DNA from: an uncultured Lachnospiraceae bacterium
GTDB lineage: Bacteria; Bacillota; Clostridia; Lachnospirales; Lachnospiraceae
DNA: 24,841 nucleotides
NCBI GenBank assembly: GCA_934343915.1
Contig: CAKRIL010000042.1
Location: 1 to 24,841 of the forward strand
Reading direction: 5' to 3'
This document shows, piece by piece, positions 7,381-15,341 of this stretch. The position numbers and the translations under genes were made by a program. Positions within the stretch are counted from its first letter, which is position 1. Every line of letters begins with the position of its first letter. The notes under the pieces are model-generated. The model saw only the letters and a program-made list of their open reading frames with translations. It had not been told where the DNA came from and made no database searches.

Positions 7381-9720
7381 CTACACAAAAATCCCTACGA
7401 TAAGTTTTACAACAAGCGCTGCTGCCCATGCTACGGCACACTGCCAAAGCACTACTCCTACCGCCCACTTTGCTCCGAGTTCACGCTTTATGGCGGCTAT
7501 TGCTGCAACGCATGGTGTGTAGAGCAGGCTGAATGTCAGAAGTGCTGCTGCCGCGACAGGGGAGAGCACCGTGCTTATGCCTGCACCAAAGAGCACCTCA
7601 AGTGTTGATACTACGCTCTCCTTCGCCATGAAGCCACTGATGAGTGATGTGCAGATACGCCAGTCGCCCAGACCGAGAGGTCTGAATATCGGAACTAAGA
7701 GTCCGGATATTGCGGCAAGTATACTGTCACCTGAATCCTCGACCAAGTTAAAGTGCAGGTCAAAGCTCTGTAAAAGCCATACGATAATCGTTGCTATGAG
7801 AATTACGGAAAATGCTTTCTGGAGAAAATCCTTTGCCTTCTCCCAAAGAAGCTGTCCTACATTCTTAGGACTTGGAAGTCTGTAATTAGGGAGTTCCATG
7901 ACAAACGGAACAGGCTCGCCCTTAAACAGTGTTCCCTTATAGAGGAGTGCTACAAGTATACCTACAACGATTCCGAGAAGATAAAGCCCCGCCATTATGA
8001 ATCCACCCTGCTTTGGGAAGAATACGCTCACAAAGAACGCATATATCGGAAGCTTGGCGGTACAACTCATAAAAGGGGTGAGCAGTATAGTCATCTTTCT
8101 GTCCCTCTCACTTGTAAGCGTTCTCGTCGCCATAACGGCAGGAACGGTGCAACCGAAGCCAATGAGCATAGGAACTATACTTCTTCCTGACAATCCGATT
8201 TTTCGAAGAAGCTTGTCCATCATAAACGCAACTCTGGCTATGTATCCGCTGTCCTCCATGAGTGAGAGAAAGAAGAAAAGCGTAACTATAACAGGCAGGA
8301 AACTAAGCACGCTTCCAACACCTGTGAATATGCCGTCAATCACAAGGCTCTTTAATGTGCTGTTTACGTTCGCCGCAGTCATAGTTGCTTCCGTCAGAGC
8401 GCTGAGCTTATCAATGCCAAGCTCAAGAAGCCCCTGAAGCCATGCCCCTATGACATTGAAGGTAAGGTAGAACACAAGAACCATTATCACTATAAAACAA
8501 GGGATTCCTGTATACTTTCCCGTAAGCACGCGGTCAATCTTCTCGCTTCGTATGCGCTCTTTGCTCTCTTTCGGCTTGACAACCGTCCGTTCACACAATC
8601 TTTCAATAAAGTCAAATCGCATATCGGCGATTGCGGCACTTCTGTCGAGACCACGCTCAGTCTCCATCTGCTTTACAATGTGTGAAAGCATTTCCGTCTC
8701 ATTCTCATCCAGCTTAAGCTTATCTATTATGAGATGATCACCTTCTATAGCCTTAGTAGCTGCAAATCTTACAGGAATCCCTGCACTCTCAGCATGATCT
8801 TCTATAAGATGCTCCACAGCATGTATACAACGGTGAACAGCACCGCCATGATCCTGTTTGTCACAAAAATCCTGTCTTAGCGGGCGTTCCTGATATTTTG
8901 CTATATGAAGAGCATGCTTTACAAGCTCGTCAACCCCCTCATTCTTTGCCGCAGAAATAGGAACGACCGGCACACCTAACATTCCCTCCATTGCATTTAC
9001 ATCTATTGAACCATGATTTCCCGTGAGCTCATCCATCATGTTGACTGCAACGACCATAGGAATATCCATCTCGAGAAGCTGCATTGTGAGATACAGATTT
9101 CTCTCTATGTTCGTCGCATCTACGATGTTGATTATTGCCTTAGGATGGTCATTAAGTACAAAGTTACGGGACACAATCTCCTCACTGCTGTAAGGCGACA
9201 TTGAATATATTCCGGGCAAATCCGTAACGTCGGTGTTAGGATACCCCTTTATTGAACCATCTTTTCTGTCAACCGTCACACCCGGAAAATTTCCGACATG
9301 CTGGTTAGATCCTGTCAACTGATTAAACAGTGTAGTCTTTCCGCAGTTCTGATTGCCTACCAAGGCATATGTAAGCTTCGTTCCCTCCGGAAGAGGGTTC
9401 TCATCCTTCTTGGAATGGAATTTTCCTTCCTCCCCCAATCCCGGATGCTCCAGCTCTTTTCCGTTCAGAATTCTCTCGTGACTTCTGCTTCTTTTAGCAA
9501 TGATTTCAATTTCAATCCTGGCTGCCTCCGCCAGACGCAGCGTAAGTTCATATCCATGAACCTGTAACTCCATCGGGTCCCCCATAGGTGCCAGCTTCAC
9601 AACGGTGACCTCCGCTCCGAGAATCATACCCATGTCAAGGAAATGCTGCCTTAGTGCGCCACTCCCTCCAACGGTCTTAATCACACCGCTTTTTCCAATC
9701 TGCAATTCATCTAATCTCAT
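7381..9720 (-). CDS. feoB: Ferrous iron transport protein, FeoA-FeoB fusion
   Basis: Fe(II) uptake permease of 779 residues with the small FeoA domain fused to its N-terminus. Order: FeoA SH3-like domain (about 1-75, MRLDELQIGKSGVIKTVGG); linker; GTPase domain with G1 GNQNCGKT (122-129), G2 GVTV (147-150), G3 DLPG (167-170), G4 NMMD (227-230) and G5 SAAK (256-259); helical GDI domain; then the membrane part from about residue 400 with two Gate-type repeats. I start at the ATG at 9720 because the FeoA domain begins there and GGAAG lies 8 nt upstream. An alternative start at 9783 overlaps the MCP stop as ATGA but has no ribosome site and adds 21 atypical residues. It follows the MCP by 59 nt in the same unit. 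No Fur-like box is visible. Confidence 0.96.
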   Translation of the reverse strand: MRLDELQIGKSGVIKTVGGSGALRQHFLDMGMILGAEVTVVKLAPMGDPMELQVHGYELTLRLAEAARIEIEIIAKRSRSHERILNGKELEHPGLGEEGKFHSKKDENPLPEGTKLTYALVGNQNCGKTTLFNQLTGSNQHVGNFPGVTVDRKDGSIKGYPNTDVTDLPGIYSMSPYSSEEIVSRNFVLNDHPKAIINIVDATNIERNLYLTMQLLEMDIPMVVAVNMMDELTGNHGSIDVNAMEGMLGVPVVPISAAKNEGVDELVKHALHIAKYQERPLRQDFCDKQDHGGAVHRCIHAVEHLIEDHAESAGIPVRFAATKAIEGDHLIIDKLKLDENETEMLSHIVKQMETERGLDRSAAIADMRFDFIERLCERTVVKPKESKERIRSEKIDRVLTGKYTGIPCFIVIMVLVFYLTFNVIGAWLQGLLELGIDKLSALTEATMTAANVNSTLKSLVIDGIFTGVGSVLSFLPVIVTLFFFLSLMEDSGYIARVAFMMDKLLRKIGLSGRSIVPMLIGFGCTVPAVMATRTLTSERDRKMTILLTPFMSCTAKLPIYAFFVSVFFPKQGGFIMAGLYLLGIVVGILVALLYKGTLFKGEPVPFVMELPNYRLPSPKNVGQLLWEKAKDFLQKAFSVILIATIIVWLLQSFDLHFNLVEDSGDSILAAISGLLVPIFRPLGLGDWRICTSLISGFMAKESVVSTLEVLFGAGISTVLSPVAAAALLTFSLLYTPCVAAIAAIKRELGAKWAVGVVLWQCAVAWAAALVVKLIVGIFV

Positions 9721-9779
9721 ACATAATTCTTCCGTCTGATTTTTTTTCGTGATAGAAATTTCAGCATTGACAGGGCACG

Positions 9780-11480
9780 TCATACTTTGAAATATTCTAT
9801 ACTCTTTACAAGCTCATCTGCAATCGTCTTGAGCTCATCTGCACTATTGTATACCTGCTTGAAGGTATCGGCAACAACCTCCGTCTGGTCGTAGGTGTCG
9901 CGGGTGTTGGCGAGGTTGTCCTGCGCGATGTCGGAGAGGTGCTCGACAGCCTGAAGCACTTCATTTCTTGCGTTTTCAAGTCTTCCGGTGCTCTCCTTAA
10001 TCTGAGCGATGCTCTTCATTGAGCTTGCAATCTCATCGATTACCTCGGCAACAACCTTCTGTGTCTCCTGCATGCTCTCACTTTGGCTTGCGATAATCTC
10101 CTGCATCTGCTGCATTGCCTGTACCGCCTTGGCAGAATCGACGCTGAGCATATCGGCGGTCGCCTCAATCTCCTTGCTCGATGTGTTGGACTGCTCGGAT
10201 AGATTCTTAATCTGCTCTGCAACTACTGCGAAACCTCGTCCGCTCTCACCGGCTCTTGCCGCCTCAATTGAAGCGTTAAGACTTAACAGGCTGGTGTCCT
10301 CAGCTATGGAATTGATAAACGTCGTAGCCGTGTGAATCTTCTGAACCGAATCGTTGGTGCGGTTGGTCTGCTCCTGAACCTCGGTAATTATACGTCTGAC
10401 ATCATCATTGATGCTTCTCAAGCTTCCGAGAGTCTTAGATGCCTTCTCGCTTGATAACTGCATTGATGCCGCATTGCCGCTCAGCATCTCTGCCTCTCTC
10501 GATGTTTCAGTGATGTTCTCACCCATAACTTTCATGTGCTCGGAGGTATCCTTGGAGTTCTCTGCCTGCATCTGCGAATTGTCAACGACCTGACTGACAG
10601 CCGTGCGCACATTGTCCATGGTTCCGTTCGTGTTGTCCGCAGCTGTTCCAAGAAGCTGTGCGGCATCAAGAAGTGCCTTGGCATTCTTGGTGATATCCTT
10701 GATTGTGGACTGCATCGCATCCCTGAGTGTTATCGTAACTCTTGAAAGGTCGCCAATCTCATCCTTCTTCTTAAGGAGCTTATCGTCAACCCATACATTC
10801 AAGTCGCCATCGGCAATCTTTCCTACAAGCTGGACACTGTTCTTGATGTTCTTACTAATGCCTGTGGCAAGCTTGGCACTGACGGCAATACATATAAGCA
10901 TGATTACGCCGACCGCTGTTGCAATGGAGCGGATGATTCGGTTGATTACCGCATCCTTTTCCTGCTTGTTCGTTCCGACAAAGACCATTCCTATAATCTG
11001 ATTGTCCGTATCGTTCTGATATACCGGCATAAAGTATCCGTAATTGAGCGTTCCGTCGATTGATACCGCATGGCTGAAATATTCCTCGCCGCCATTCAAT
11101 ACCTTCTCAACTATCTTTTCCCCGGCGGTTGAGCCAAGTATTCTGTCACCATTGGCATCCACGGCTGAGGTCATTATTCGCTTGTCCCCATAAAAGAAGG
11201 TTACATCCATTCCGGTGTTGCTCTTGATTCTGTCTACAAGACTCTCCGACTTGGATATGTTGTAGCTTCCCTTCCATATGTCGCCGTTGCTGCTCTGCAG
11301 ATAGTCGCCCGTATTCTGGTCATAGGCTGCGAGCGTCGCCGCCGCTGTTCCCTTCAAGGCCTCCTCAATCTCGTCGAGCATTGAGCTCTTAACCATGGTA
11401 ACTATAAAAAGCATCGAAACTATACCCAGAATAAGTACCGGGCTGATTGTAATTGCGAGAATCTTCTTCTTAATGTTCAT
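9780..11480 (-). CDS. Methyl-accepting chemotaxis protein with extracellular single Cache sensor
   Basis: Chemoreceptor of 566 residues. Membrane helix 1 is at about 8-30. An extracellular single Cache domain of the sCache_3 type follows (about 35-175, with DVTFFYGDKRIMTS and the GYFMPVYQ and IIGMVFVGTNK strands). Membrane helix 2 is at about 183-205, HAMP at about 206-258, and the rest is the signalling domain. Its tip is variant: DTSLLSLNASIEAARAGE in place of the common QTNLLALN, then GRGFAVVAEQIKNLSEQS. The start ATG at 11480 lies only 10 nt after the stop of the BMP lipoprotein gene, and its ribosome site (AGGGGTGG) overlaps that stop, so the two are translationally linked. I infer that the lipoprotein presents a ligand to this receptor. 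feoAB follows in the same unit. Confidence 0.95.
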   Translation of the reverse strand: MNIKKKILAITISPVLILGIVSMLFIVTMVKSSMLDEIEEALKGTAAATLAAYDQNTGDYLQSSNGDIWKGSYNISKSESLVDRIKSNTGMDVTFFYGDKRIMTSAVDANGDRILGSTAGEKIVEKVLNGGEEYFSHAVSIDGTLNYGYFMPVYQNDTDNQIIGMVFVGTNKQEKDAVINRIIRSIATAVGVIMLICIAVSAKLATGISKNIKNSVQLVGKIADGDLNVWVDDKLLKKKDEIGDLSRVTITLRDAMQSTIKDITKNAKALLDAAQLLGTAADNTNGTMDNVRTAVSQVVDNSQMQAENSKDTSEHMKVMGENITETSREAEMLSGNAASMQLSSEKASKTLGSLRSINDDVRRIITEVQEQTNRTNDSVQKIHTATTFINSIAEDTSLLSLNASIEAARAGESGRGFAVVAEQIKNLSEQSNTSSKEIEATADMLSVDSAKAVQAMQQMQEIIASQSESMQETQKVVAEVIDEIASSMKSIAQIKESTGRLENARNEVLQAVEHLSDIAQDNLANTRDTYDQTEVVADTFKQVYNSADELKTIADELVKSIEYFKV

Positions 11481-11490
11481 TGCGCCACCC

Positions 11491-12693
11491 CTACTCTACC
11501 ACGTTGACAGTCTTGAAGTACCAGTTAATAGCTCCTGTTATTGTCGCATCATCAAGCGTCTTTCCGGCTTCTCCCACGGTCGTTCCCTCGTTGGTCTCAA
11601 TAACACCATCGAATACGCCAAGCTCACCTGAGAGTATCTGCTTCTTTGCCTCCTTGACCTTCTCTGCAGTTCCGTCCGCGCAGAAGTCTGCGAGCTCTGT
11701 GATGCCGACAAGATTCTCGTTCATACCGCCGTAATAGTTGCTTCCGTCCCATGTTCCGTCAATCACGCTCTGAACCGCCGAAGTATAGTATGCACTCCAG
11801 TTCCAGATAACACTGCACAGGCATGCCTCAGGTGCTTCCTTACTCATATCCGAGTTGTAGCCAATGCCATACACTCCGCGCTCCTGCGCCAAGGTCTGAG
11901 GATAGGGGGTGTCGCAGTGCTGTGTAATCACATCACAGCCCATGTCAAGCAGCAGCTCAGCCGCAGCCTTCTCCGCATCAGGGTCATACCAGCTGTTGGT
12001 GACCTTTACATATACCTGTGCTTCCGGGTTGACCGAATATATACCGAGTGCAAAGGCATCAATGCCTCCCGTAACCTCAGAGTTGCTCGAATCCATGGCA
12101 GCCACATAACCAATCTTGTTGGTCCTGGTGTTCATTCCTGCCACGATTCCGCTGAGATACCTCGCCTGATAGATTCGTCCAAAGTAATTGTTGAAGTTCT
12201 TCCCGTTGCTGAGATAACCTGTTCCGTGGGAGAAATATATATCCGGGTATTTCTCCGCCATCTCTGCCGTCGTGTTCATATATCCCCAGCTCGTCGTAAA
12301 AATGATGCTGCAGCCCTCGTCGATACATTCCTGAATCGCTTTTTCCGTGGCTTCCGCATCGGAATCCGCTACATTTATCTTTCTCACAATCTGGTCATCA
12401 GACAATCCAAGGTTCTGCTGCATTCCCTGAATACCAAGGTCATGCGTATATGTATATCCGCTTCCCTCGGCGGGGTCTGACAGGTGAATTACTCCAACCT
12501 TAATGTTCTCCTTGGAGATTCCCTTGGAGGATGTCTGTGTGTCCTGCCCGCTCTGTGTCTGTACATTCTGCTGCCCGCTGCTGCCGCCTGTCAGATTTGT
12601 CGCATAGTCATCAATCTGTGTCGCTGCCGAGCACCCGGTAAGCATCAGACAACCGGCAAGCATCGCCGCAAGTTTCTTCATAGCTTTCTTCAT
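11491..12693 (-). CDS. BMP/PnrA-family substrate-binding lipoprotein
   Basis: Surface lipoprotein of 400 residues from the BMP (basic membrane protein, PnrA-like) family, periplasmic-binding-protein fold. The signal peptide ends in the lipobox LTGC, so Cys21 would be lipidated. A linker rich in Q, S, T and G (about 22-60) leads to the binding domain, starting near IKVGVIHLSDPAEGSG. Family features include the segment SWGYMNTTAEMAEKYPDIYF and, further on, WYDPDAEKAAAELLLDMGCD. Characterised members bind purine nucleosides or similar ligands. Here no ABC ATPase or permease gene is adjacent; instead an MCP starts 10 nt downstream. The start ATG at 12693 has AAAGGAG 8 nt upstream. A strong promoter and a 5' hairpin lie at 12737-12809. 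Confidence 0.93.
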   Translation of the reverse strand: MKKAMKKLAAMLAGCLMLTGCSAATQIDDYATNLTGGSSGQQNVQTQSGQDTQTSSKGISKENIKVGVIHLSDPAEGSGYTYTHDLGIQGMQQNLGLSDDQIVRKINVADSDAEATEKAIQECIDEGCSIIFTTSWGYMNTTAEMAEKYPDIYFSHGTGYLSNGKNFNNYFGRIYQARYLSGIVAGMNTRTNKIGYVAAMDSSNSEVTGGIDAFALGIYSVNPEAQVYVKVTNSWYDPDAEKAAAELLLDMGCDVITQHCDTPYPQTLAQERGVYGIGYNSDMSKEAPEACLCSVIWNWSAYYTSAVQSVIDGTWDGSNYYGGMNENLVGITELADFCADGTAEKVKEAKKQILSGELGVFDGVIETNEGTTVGEAGKTLDDATITGAINWYFKTVNVVE

Positions 12694-12736
12694 AGGTGCA
12701 TCTCCTTTGTCTTATTTAGTTTTACCACATACACTC

Positions 12737-12768
12737 GATGACGGCGGGAGTGTCTTCCCGCCATCATC
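12737..12768 (-). other. Stable hairpin at the 5' end of the BMP-MCP-feoAB transcript
   Basis: GATGACGGCGGGA (12737-12749) and TCCCGCCATCATC (12756-12768) pair over 13 bp with one G-U wobble in the minus-strand RNA, around a 6-nt loop. It begins about 6 nt after the predicted transcription start. On the minus strand no T-run follows, so it is not a terminator for this unit; TTTTAT follows only on the plus strand, where no gene runs into it. It may protect the mRNA 5' end or act as a regulatory fold. It could also be remnant termination for the gene at 12820-14061. Confidence 0.7.
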
Positions 12769-12780
12769 TTTTATAGACTA

Positions 12781-12809
12781 ATTATACCTCTTCCGGCACG
12801 CGCACGCAA
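12781..12809 (-). promoter_or_regulatory. Sigma-A promoter for the BMP-MCP-feoAB unit
   Basis: On the minus strand TTGCGT (12804-12809) and a perfect TATAAT (12781-12786) are spaced by 17 nt. The predicted start near 12774 gives a leader of about 80 nt. It lies right behind the stop codon of the upstream hydrolase gene. Confidence 0.75.
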
Positions 12810-12819
12810 GCCCCGTTTC

Positions 12820-14061
12820 TTAATGCTTTTTACCTGAAAAATCAAAGGTGAACACTGCATCATGATTGTCGAATTCCTCGTTGCTCACCCATGTAACGCT
12901 CTTATCCGTAAGATTATACAGAGCCGACCATACTGTTATACTGTTGGAGTCCGTCTTGCCATGCTCCACATCCCACTTACGTCTGCCGACAAGTCTTAAG
13001 ATGTCCATGCAGTCCTGCTCAGATGCAATACCCTCTGTGTTGGTTCCGTCCGGATTGACTGCCTTCTCAATAGCCTCGTATCTGTCAAGTCCCTTCTTGT
13101 CATCATCAGAAGCATAGTAATCAGGTGTTATTATAAAGTTCGTAAGATACTGGAAATTGTCAGCCGCCTCCATAGCTCCGACAGCGGCATCGTCGTCATT
13201 GTAATATACCCTAAGCTCTCTTTTCGTTCCGTCGGTATCGTTCTCATCATCAGCGGCAACCCACTCCAGCACGGCAGATTTTCCCGTGCTGTCGGCTACC
13301 ATATAGTGGAATGAGGTGTTGGCGCTGTCATGAAGGTCATACTTTTTCACAAGCTCAACCGCTTCATCGACGCTCGCCGCATAGTCAAGAATCATTCTGA
13401 GCATTGTCGTGGAGGTTATGTCGGGTCTGTCAGTCTGCTGATTGGTCGCTGCAACCTCACCCTCAGGTCCCTGATATGACATATAGATTCCGCAGGCAAC
13501 ACCCTTCTCATTGATTCCGTCAAGCGGAATATAAGGTGCAGCAAGACAGATTATCTTCTTCGTAATACTGTCAAGCTCCGCTCCTCCGCCAATTCCTATG
13601 AACTGAAGGTCAGCACTCGATATTGAAGCATATCTTCCGTCCGTCGGATTAGTTCTCACAATTATTGCCGTCGTCGTTGAGAAATCATAGTTTCTTCCAA
13701 AGTATCTGTCACCCTGTTCATCCTGCGCGGTAAACGATGAACAGCCAATGTTCTTTGACTTGATGGTCATAGGTACAAGTCCCTTGGTGATGTTTCCAAC
13801 AATAAAATCAATAAGCTCGGTATCATCGGATACTCCTCCCTGCGCTATAAAATCATCAAAATAGTAGCCGCCCTTCACGTCCATTATATACACGGGAGCG
13901 CTCTTGTTCTCATCCTTCGCCTCGACAAGCAGCTTAATCGATGCAACTGACAATATTTCATTGTGCCATATTGCAAATATTGCTATTGCAAGCACCACAA
14001 CCAGCGACAGCAAAGCCACCGCTATACCTATCAGAATCTTTTTTAACTTCTTCTTTTTCAT
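12820..14061 (-). CDS. Membrane-anchored linear amide C-N hydrolase (choloylglycine/acid ceramidase superfamily)
   Basis: Predicted amide hydrolase of 413 residues, tethered by one N-terminal membrane helix (about 10-32) with the rest outside. About 70 residues precede the nucleophile motif NIGCSSFTAQDEQG (Cys107), which is followed by YFGRNYDF (Arg123, Asp126), GINEKGVACG (182-191), YLTNF (Asn308) and LDRYEA (Arg327). These match in order the Cys, Arg, Asp, Asn and Arg of Ntn C-N hydrolases. The internal Cys with an N-terminal extension resembles acid ceramidase and N-acylethanolamine amidase, which self-cleave just before the Cys; cleavage at Gly106-Cys107 is my inference. The substrate is unknown (bile amides, N-acyl amino acids, lactones). 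The start ATG at 14061 has GAGAGG 6 nt upstream; a GTG at 14076 would place that site inside the gene. It is divergent from the PfoR-like gene. Confidence 0.88.
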   Translation of the reverse strand: MKKKKLKKILIGIAVALLSLVVVLAIAIFAIWHNEILSVASIKLLVEAKDENKSAPVYIMDVKGGYYFDDFIAQGGVSDDTELIDFIVGNITKGLVPMTIKSKNIGCSSFTAQDEQGDRYFGRNYDFSTTTAIIVRTNPTDGRYASISSADLQFIGIGGGAELDSITKKIICLAAPYIPLDGINEKGVACGIYMSYQGPEGEVAATNQQTDRPDITSTTMLRMILDYAASVDEAVELVKKYDLHDSANTSFHYMVADSTGKSAVLEWVAADDENDTDGTKRELRVYYNDDDAAVGAMEAADNFQYLTNFIITPDYYASDDDKKGLDRYEAIEKAVNPDGTNTEGIASEQDCMDILRLVGRRKWDVEHGKTDSNSITVWSALYNLTDKSVTWVSNEEFDNHDAVFTFDFSGKKH

Positions 14062-14110
14062 AATTATCCTCTCCACAGAGCACTGATACTGTGCTGCCGT
14101 TTAACGTATT

Positions 14111-14128
14111 TTGTTGATAGCTCAACAA
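14111..14128. promoter_or_regulatory. Inverted repeat, possible operator between divergent genes
   Basis: TTGTTGA (14111-14117) and TCAACAA (14122-14128) are a perfect 7-bp inverted repeat with a 4-nt spacer. It lies 50 nt upstream of the hydrolase start and 60 nt upstream of the -35 box of the divergent gene. A TATTAT (minus strand, 14137-14142) sits beside it, so a bound repressor could block the hydrolase promoter. The regulator is unknown. Confidence 0.45.
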
Positions 14129-14187
14129 ACCATCAGATAATAACACCTGACGTAAGAAAAGTCAACCCGTCCTTTTTGACGGCAGAT

Positions 14188-14216
14188 TTGACATACGATT
14201 AACAATCATATATAAT
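14188..14216 (+). promoter_or_regulatory. Consensus sigma-A promoter for the PfoR-like gene
   Basis: TTGACA (14188-14193) and TATAAT (14211-14216) are both perfect, with the ideal 17-nt spacing. Transcription should start near 14223, leaving a 57-nt leader that contains a small hairpin (GTGGA-ATTG-TCCAC, 14253-14266) just before the AGGAG ribosome site at 14269-14273. Confidence 0.9.
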
Positions 14217-14279
14217 GATTTTATTTGACGGACACCGCCATACAAAAGAAAAGTGGAATTGTCCACATAGGAGATTATC

Positions 14280-15341
14280 ATGAATAAATTTAAAGAATTC
14301 TTAAAAAGAAAAGACATCGAAATTTCCGGAAAGCGATACGGCATAGATGCCCTCGGTGCAATGGCACAGGGACTTTTTGCCTCACTTTTAATCGGAACAA
14401 TTATTGCAACTCTCGGCGAACAGCTCGGTATAGCAATCCTCGTCACAATAGGCGGATATGCCAAGGCTGCAACGGGACCGGCTATGGCTGTGGCAATAGG
14501 CTTCGCGCTTCACTGTCCTCCATTGGTTCTGTTCTCACTCGTCGCGGTCGGCTCGGCAGCCAACACACTCGGAGGTGCCGGAGGCCCGCTCGCAGTTCTC
14601 ATTATCACGATACTTACTGCCGAATGCGGCAAGGCTGTGTCTAAGGAGACCAAGATTGACATTATTGTCACTCCGTTCGTCACAATAGTTGTGGGAAGCC
14701 TTCTCTCGATGCTCCTCGCCCCCGCAATAGGAAAAGCTGCAAGCAGCGTAGGTGCCGCAATCATGTGGGCAACAGAGCTCCAGCCTTTCTTCATGGGTAT
14801 TATCATATCGGTAATTGTAGGAATCGCCCTCACACTTCCTATAAGCAGTGCCGCAATCTGTGCAGCTCTTAGCCTTACGGGGCTTGCAGGAGGTGCCGCA
14901 CTCGCAGGGTGCTGTGCCAACATGGTCGGCTTTGCAGTATTAAGCTTCCGTGAGAACAGATGGGGCGGCTTGTTCGCTCAGGGTATCGGCACAAGCATGC
15001 TTCAGATGGGCAACATCGTGCGCAACCCGCGCATATGGCTTCCCGCAATACTTACCTCCGCCATCACGGGGCCTATTGCAACCTGTGTATTCAAGCTTCA
15101 GATGAACGGTGCGGCAGTTGCCTCGGGAATGGGAACCTGCGGACTCGTAGGTCAGATAGGTGTGTACACCGGATGGCTGAGCGACATCGCCGCCGGAACG
15201 AAGGTCTCCATAACAGGCTTTGACTGGCTCGGTCTGATACTCATAAGCTTCATCCTTCCGGGAGTTCTCGCATGGGCGTTCGGACTTCTGTTCAGAAAAA
15301 TAGGCTGGATTAAGGAAAATGACTTAAAGCTGGATTTATAA
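14280..15341 (+). CDS. PfoR-like PTS EIIC-family membrane protein
   Basis: Integral membrane protein of 353 residues, about nine to ten helices, of the PTS_EIIC_2 family that includes PfoR, originally described as a regulator of perfringolysin O in Clostridium perfringens. It is very rich in Gly, Ala and small hydrophobic residues, with re-entrant-like loops (VGSAANTLGGAGGPLA, LPISSAAICAALSLTGLAGG). The charged N-terminus MNKFKEFLKRKD is cytoplasmic. No IIA or IIB domain is present or encoded nearby, so sugar phosphorylation by this protein alone is unlikely; it may be a transporter or sensor of unknown ligand. The start ATG has AGGAG 6 nt upstream, behind a perfect promoter, and a terminator overlaps the stop codon, so it is monocistronic. 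It is divergent from the membrane-anchored hydrolase. Confidence 0.85.
   Translation: MNKFKEFLKRKDIEISGKRYGIDALGAMAQGLFASLLIGTIIATLGEQLGIAILVTIGGYAKAATGPAMAVAIGFALHCPPLVLFSLVAVGSAANTLGGAGGPLAVLIITILTAECGKAVSKETKIDIIVTPFVTIVVGSLLSMLLAPAIGKAASSVGAAIMWATELQPFFMGIIISVIVGIALTLPISSAAICAALSLTGLAGGAALAGCCANMVGFAVLSFRENRWGGLFAQGIGTSMLQMGNIVRNPRIWLPAILTSAITGPIATCVFKLQMNGAAVASGMGTCGLVGQIGVYTGWLSDIAAGTKVSITGFDWLGLILISFILPGVLAWAFGLLFRKIGWIKENDLKLDL

Noticed and set aside
9721..9783. Longer feoAB start with ATGA overlap to the MCP stop
   Set aside because: No ribosome site and 21 extra residues before a complete FeoA domain; kept only as an alternative.
11917..12480. Plus-strand open frame of 187 codons
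   Set aside because: Lies entirely opposite the BMP lipoprotein gene, has no ribosome site and a composition typical of an antisense shadow.
12737..12770. Terminator for the hydrolase gene at 12820-14061
   Set aside because: The T-run follows the stem on the plus strand only, and a promoter for the next gene lies between; treated as a leader hairpin.
14280..15341. Complete sugar PTS operon
   Set aside because: No IIA, IIB, HPr or sugar enzyme gene is adjacent; the gene stands alone with its own promoter and terminator.
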